Source: Actinomycetota bacterium (GTDB taxonomy: Bacteria; Actinomycetota; Actinomycetes; Mycobacteriales; Mycobacteriaceae). From it: a DNA stretch of 8,639 nt. Under the pieces are notes generated by a model. That model had not been told where the DNA came from. It was given only the letters and a program-made list of their open reading frames with translations, and made no database searches. Shown here piece by piece: positions 5,509-8,639 of the stretch. The stretch spans positions 1-8,639 of the forward strand of contig SYAB01000467.1 in assembly GCA_005787665.1 (NCBI GenBank), written 5' to 3'. Both the position numbers and the translations under genes were made by a program. Numbering within the stretch: position 1 is the first letter of the stretch; each line of letters begins with the position of its first letter.

Positions 5509-6766
5509 TGATCGACGGAGCGGCCGTCACACCCGCGACCGCGATGACGGCCAGCGCCCACCACACGTAGGACATCCCGAATAGCTGTCGCCACCACGAC
5601 GCGTCGGACTCGTGGTGCTCGGGTAGCAGATTCAGGGGTGGCCACACCATCAGTGCCACCCCGGCGGCGCTGAGGATGCCCAGCGCCGGGCGGCGATGGC
5701 GGTAGGCCAGCACCGCGGTCACCAGAACCGCGGGAAGGGCCCACACCCAGTGGTGCGACCAGGACACCGGCGACACCACCAGGCCGAACAGCGCCACGCA
5801 GATCACCGCGAGTGTCGGTTCGGGCGACTCCTCGGCCAGAACGCGCCGCACCGCCCACACCGTCAGCGCAAGCACCGCCAGGCAGGCCGCAGTCCACAGC
5901 ACGAAGTGCGTGCTCTCGCCCAGTTCGAGCCGGGCCAGAGCACCGGAGGCGTTCTGATTGGTGTTGAGGCTGGCGCTGCCGATCCGTTCGGTGTCGCGCA
6001 GGGTGACCGTCCAGTACTGCACGGAGTCCTGCCAGGCCAGGGCGAACCCGGCCGCGGTGGCCACCGCGAACGATGCCAGTGCCATCAGTACGGCCCGCCC
6101 GTCACGGCGCAGGACGAAATACAGCAGAAACACCGCCGGCGTCAGTTTCAGGGCGATCGCCAGGCCGACCAGGATTCCGCGCGGCCAGCGGGTGTTGCGG
6201 GGGACGCAGTCGGCGATCACCAAGGTCATCAGCACGACGTTGATCTGACCGAAGGCGAAGTTGGCCTGGATCGGTTCGAGCCAGCCCGTCGCCAGGGCGA
6301 CCGCCCCGGCGGCCAGCCACCAGCGCCGCAGCCACGCCGGTTCGCCGCCGGTCTGCCAGCCGTCGGCGACCTCGAGCCGGGTCAGCACGATCCACGTCGA
6401 GACCACCAGCAGCACCAGGGTGATCGCGGTGATCGCCACGCTCGCCACCGGAAGGGACACCAGGGCCAGCGGGCTGAAGACGACGGCAGCCAGGGGAGGG
6501 TAGGTGAACGGCAGGTCCAACCCGCCCTGGGTCGCGAAAACGGCTCCGTCGGCATACAGTGGGCGCCCCTCGAGCCAGGCCTGGCCGCCCATCCGGTAGA
6601 CGTCGACGTCGATCCGGTACGGGATGTCACCGAAGAGCCGCCAGCAGGCGTGCACCGCGACGGCCGCGATCAGCGCCTGCGTGATTCGCCAAACGGCCAC
6701 CGACGGACCAGCCGACCGGCTCCGCCCGAAGAGACTGCCCCACCCGGGCGACCGCAACCTGCTCAT
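5450..6766 (-). CDS. mptC: GT87 polyprenyl-phosphomannose-dependent alpha-1,2-mannosyltransferase (MptC, Rv2181 homologue)
   Basis: A 438-residue polytopic GT-C protein. In mycobacteria Rv2181 adds the alpha-1,2-mannose branches of lipomannan and LAM on the periplasmic side, with polyprenyl-phosphate-mannose as donor. About ten or more hydrophobic segments are visible, the first near residues 24-43. The first extracytoplasmic loop has [11 protein letters not shown] (51-61), where Asp53/Asp55 correspond to the catalytic-acid region of GT87 enzymes. Family motifs follow: [13 protein letters not shown] (82-94), [10 protein letters not shown] (173-182), [11 protein letters not shown] (207-217), NTNQNASG (268-275) and [11 protein letters not shown] (332-342). 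The N-terminus (MSRLRS) is short, basic and cytoplasmic. The gene runs convergent to the acyltransferase, with overlapping 3' ends, and divergent from the next gene across a 60-bp gap. The exact linkage is assigned by synteny and is not provable from sequence. Confidence 0.9.
   Translation of the reverse strand: MSRLRSPGWGSLFGRSRSAGPSVAVWRITQALIAAVAVHACWRLFGDIPYRIDVDVYRMGGQAWLEGRPLYADGAVFATQGGLDLPFTYPPLAAVVFSPLALVSLPVASVAITAITLVLLVVSTWIVLTRLEVADGWQTGGEPAWLRRWWLAAGAVALATGWLEPIQANFAFGQINVVLMTLVIADCVPRNTRWPRGILVGLAIALKLTPAVFLLYFVLRRDGRAVLMALASFAVATAAGFALAWQDSVQYWTVTLRDTERIGSASLNTNQNASGALARLELGESTHFVLWTAACLAVLALTVWAVRRVLAEESPEPTLAVICVALFGLVVSPVSWSHHWVWALPAVLVTAVLAYRHRRPALGILSAAGVALMVWPPLNLLPEHHESDASWWRQLFGMSYVWWALAVIAVAGVTAAPSITNRRRSPASAETADLVRPK
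5475..5495. other. Hairpin in the convergent 3' overlap
   Basis: GTCTCGGC (5475-5482) can pair with GCCGGAGAC (5487-5495) around a GGAT loop, giving eight base pairs with one bulged G. It lies inside the 59-bp overlap of the two convergent genes. It lacks a U-tract on either strand, so I do not call it a canonical terminator. A bidirectional U-less terminator or chance pairing in GC-rich coding DNA are both possible. Confidence 0.3.
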
Positions 6767-6775
6767 CTCGCGACC

Positions 6776-6781
6776 AGCGTA
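6776..6781 (-). promoter_or_regulatory. Candidate -10 element TACGCT for mptC
   Basis: On the minus strand TACGCT fits TANNNT and ends 9 nt before the mptC ATG (6766-6764). A start site 6-9 nt downstream would fall on or within three bases of the ATG, so the transcript would be leaderless or nearly so. Only a GCGAG stretch precedes the ATG, a poor ribosome binding site. No -35 is evident. Confidence 0.4.
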
Positions 6782-6812
6782 TCCGGCGGCATCGCCGAGG
6801 CCGGGGTGGGCG

Positions 6813-6818
6813 TAAGTT
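6813..6818 (+). promoter_or_regulatory. Candidate -10 element TAAGTT, leaderless-type promoter of the membrane protein gene
   Basis: TAAGTT fits the TANNNT consensus and ends 8 nt before the GTG at 6827. A start site at the usual distance would coincide with the GTG, giving a leaderless mRNA. The bases between (CTCTAGCC) contain no Shine-Dalgarno. It faces the mptC -10 at 6776-6781 within the same 60-bp divergent gap. No -35 hexamer is recognisable. Confidence 0.5.
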
Positions 6819-6826
6819 CTCTAGCC

Positions 6827-7726
6827 GTGCCGGACCTCAGAATCGACGTCGTCGCTCCCGGGCGCGAGCCGCTGATGTGGTGCCTGATCGCGTTCATCGT
6901 GACGTTTTTCCTGACCCGCACCATCACCCGCTACATCCGGGCGACGGCGGGCCGGCCCGGCCCGCGCAAGTGGTGGCAGCCCCACAACATCTCGGTGGCG
7001 CCCAAGGACGGGGCCGGCGGGGCCGGCGGGGCCGACGGTGGAGGACTGCACATCCATCACGCGGTCTTCGGGGTCATCCTGGTGCTGCTCTCCGGGGTCG
7101 CCATGGTCACCATGGCCAACGACGGCACCGTTCGGCAGTTCACCGCCGCCGCCATCGTCTTCGGGATCGGCGCGGCCCTGCTCCTCGACGAGTTCGCCCT
7201 GATTCTGCACCTGCAGGACGTCTACTGGTCCGAGGACGGCCGGACGTCGGTCGACGCGGTGTTCGTGGCGGTGGCGGTGGCCGGGTTGCTCCTCATGGGC
7301 TTCAACCCGCTGGCACTGTTCGACGTCGGAATCTGGCGGCATGCCGACTCGGTGGAGGCCCGGGCCAGCGTCCTGCTGCTGACGGTGCTCAACCTGGGCC
7401 TTGCGGTGCTGGTGCTGCTCAAGGGAAAGCTCTGGACCGGTCTGCTCGGCATGTTCTTCACCCCGCTGCTGTTCATCGGGGCTCTCCGGTTGGCCCGGCC
7501 GCACGCGCCATGGGCGCGGTGGCACTACCAGGACAAGCCGCGAAAGATGCACCGCTCGATGGAGCGGGAGCGCTACTTGCGCCGACCCTTCGTGCAGGCC
7601 AATCTGTGGCTGCAGCACGTCATCGCCGGCGAGCCGCGGTTCCCCAGCGACACCGAGGTCGACGCCGAACTGGACCGGGAGGTCCATGCCGCCCCGGCCC
7701 CGACGCCCGCCCGGGCCGGGGGATAG
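6827..7726 (+). CDS. Conserved six-helix integral membrane protein of unknown function (Rv2180c homologue)
   Basis: GTG 6827 gives MPDLRIDVVAPGREP and 299 residues, close to the 295 I recall for Rv2180c. A GTG at 6806 is an alternative, but 6827 fits the -10 element better. The frame is also open far upstream, but only antisense to mptC. Six hydrophobic segments are visible at about 16-35, 78-97, 106-128, 143-165, 180-199 and 203-222. Between the first two is a Gly/Ala-rich loop, then GGGLHIHHAVFG with His75, His77 and His78. Segment three ends in LLLDEFALILHLQDVYW (118-134), placing Asp121, Glu122, His128 and Asp131 near the membrane. The charged C-terminal tail (about 223-299) should be cytoplasmic. 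The His/Asp pattern could form a metal or catalytic site; no function is known to me. RNase AS follows 9 bp downstream. Confidence 0.88.
   Translation: MPDLRIDVVAPGREPLMWCLIAFIVTFFLTRTITRYIRATAGRPGPRKWWQPHNISVAPKDGAGGAGGADGGGLHIHHAVFGVILVLLSGVAMVTMANDGTVRQFTAAAIVFGIGAALLLDEFALILHLQDVYWSEDGRTSVDAVFVAVAVAGLLLMGFNPLALFDVGIWRHADSVEARASVLLLTVLNLGLAVLVLLKGKLWTGLLGMFFTPLLFIGALRLARPHAPWARWHYQDKPRKMHRSMERERYLRRPFVQANLWLQHVIAGEPRFPSDTEVDAELDREVHAAPAPTPARAGG
6947..6965. repeat. Perfect 8-bp GC-only inverted repeat with 3-nt loop
   Basis: GCGGGCCG at 6947-6954 and CGGCCCGC at 6958-6965 are perfect reverse complements around GCC. It lies within codons of the membrane protein gene, encoding a Gly-Arg-Pro-Gly-Pro stretch. 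It would form a stable hairpin in DNA or RNA, but it may simply reflect Gly/Pro/Arg codons in high-GC DNA. Confidence 0.6.
7010..7036 (+). repeat. 9-bp in-frame minisatellite, three copies
   Basis: GGGGCCGGC at 7010-7018 and 7019-7027, then GGGGCCGAC at 7028-7036. It encodes a Gly-Ala-Gly-Gly-Ala-Gly-type loop between the first membrane segment and the HIHH motif of the membrane protein. Replication slippage here would change loop length without changing the frame. Confidence 0.7.
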
Positions 7727-7735
7727 CGGTATCCG

Positions 7736-8639
<904 letters not shown>

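Noticed and set aside
5696..6826. Upstream extension of the membrane protein frame on the + strand
   Set aside because: The 377-codon extension is antisense to mptC and is His/Gln/Arg-rich without hydrophobic segments. The promoter and the Rv2180c length support the GTG at 6827.

Overview
The window is high-GC actinobacterial DNA. Its gene order and protein sequences match the Mycobacteriaceae, specifically the block from Rv2189c to Rv2178c of the M. tuberculosis map (recalled from memory, not searched). The last gene begins exactly as mycobacterial AroG does and has the metal-binding Cys at residue 87. A non-tuberculosis mycobacterium is likely; I cannot name the species.

Layout. At 3-863 (+) is the 3' part of a membrane-anchored, HExxH-containing putative metallopeptidase, cut by the left edge and preceded by an 18-bp tandem repeat. 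At 875-2029 is pimB, the PIM mannosyltransferase. Then come two small START/SRPBCC-like genes (2062-2451 and 2557-3003), an ArsA/GET3-like ATPase with a C-terminal HSP20-like domain (2990-4273), a small Cys-rich protein (4270-4683) and a PlsC-type acyltransferase (4750-5508), all on +. Convergent to these and overlapping the acyltransferase by 59 bp is the mptC-like GT87 mannosyltransferase (6766-5450, -). Divergent from mptC are a six-helix membrane protein (6827-7726), the DEDDh exoribonuclease RNase AS (7736-8278) and the first 113 codons of aroG (8299 to the edge), all on +. No RNA gene, insertion sequence, prophage or CRISPR array was seen, and no gene-free stretch reaches 300 bases.

How the genes fit together. 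PimB (PIM2 synthesis), the PlsC-type acyltransferase and MptC (alpha-1,2 branching of lipomannan/LAM) all act on phospholipid or PIM-derived glycolipids at the inner membrane. The two lipid-cavity-fold proteins, the GET3-like ATPase and the Cys-rich protein lie between these enzymes in a tight, partly overlapping run. Their functions are not established, and they are the best candidate here for an undescribed envelope-related system. RNase AS and aroG are housekeeping genes.

Notable points. The fadD15 acyl-CoA synthetase gene, which separates pimB from the following SRPBCC gene in M. tuberculosis, is absent; only 32 bp remain. Three start codons (mptC, the membrane protein and aroG) each lie 7-9 nt downstream of a TANNNT -10 hexamer with little or no Shine-Dalgarno sequence, the arrangement expected of leaderless mycobacterial transcripts.
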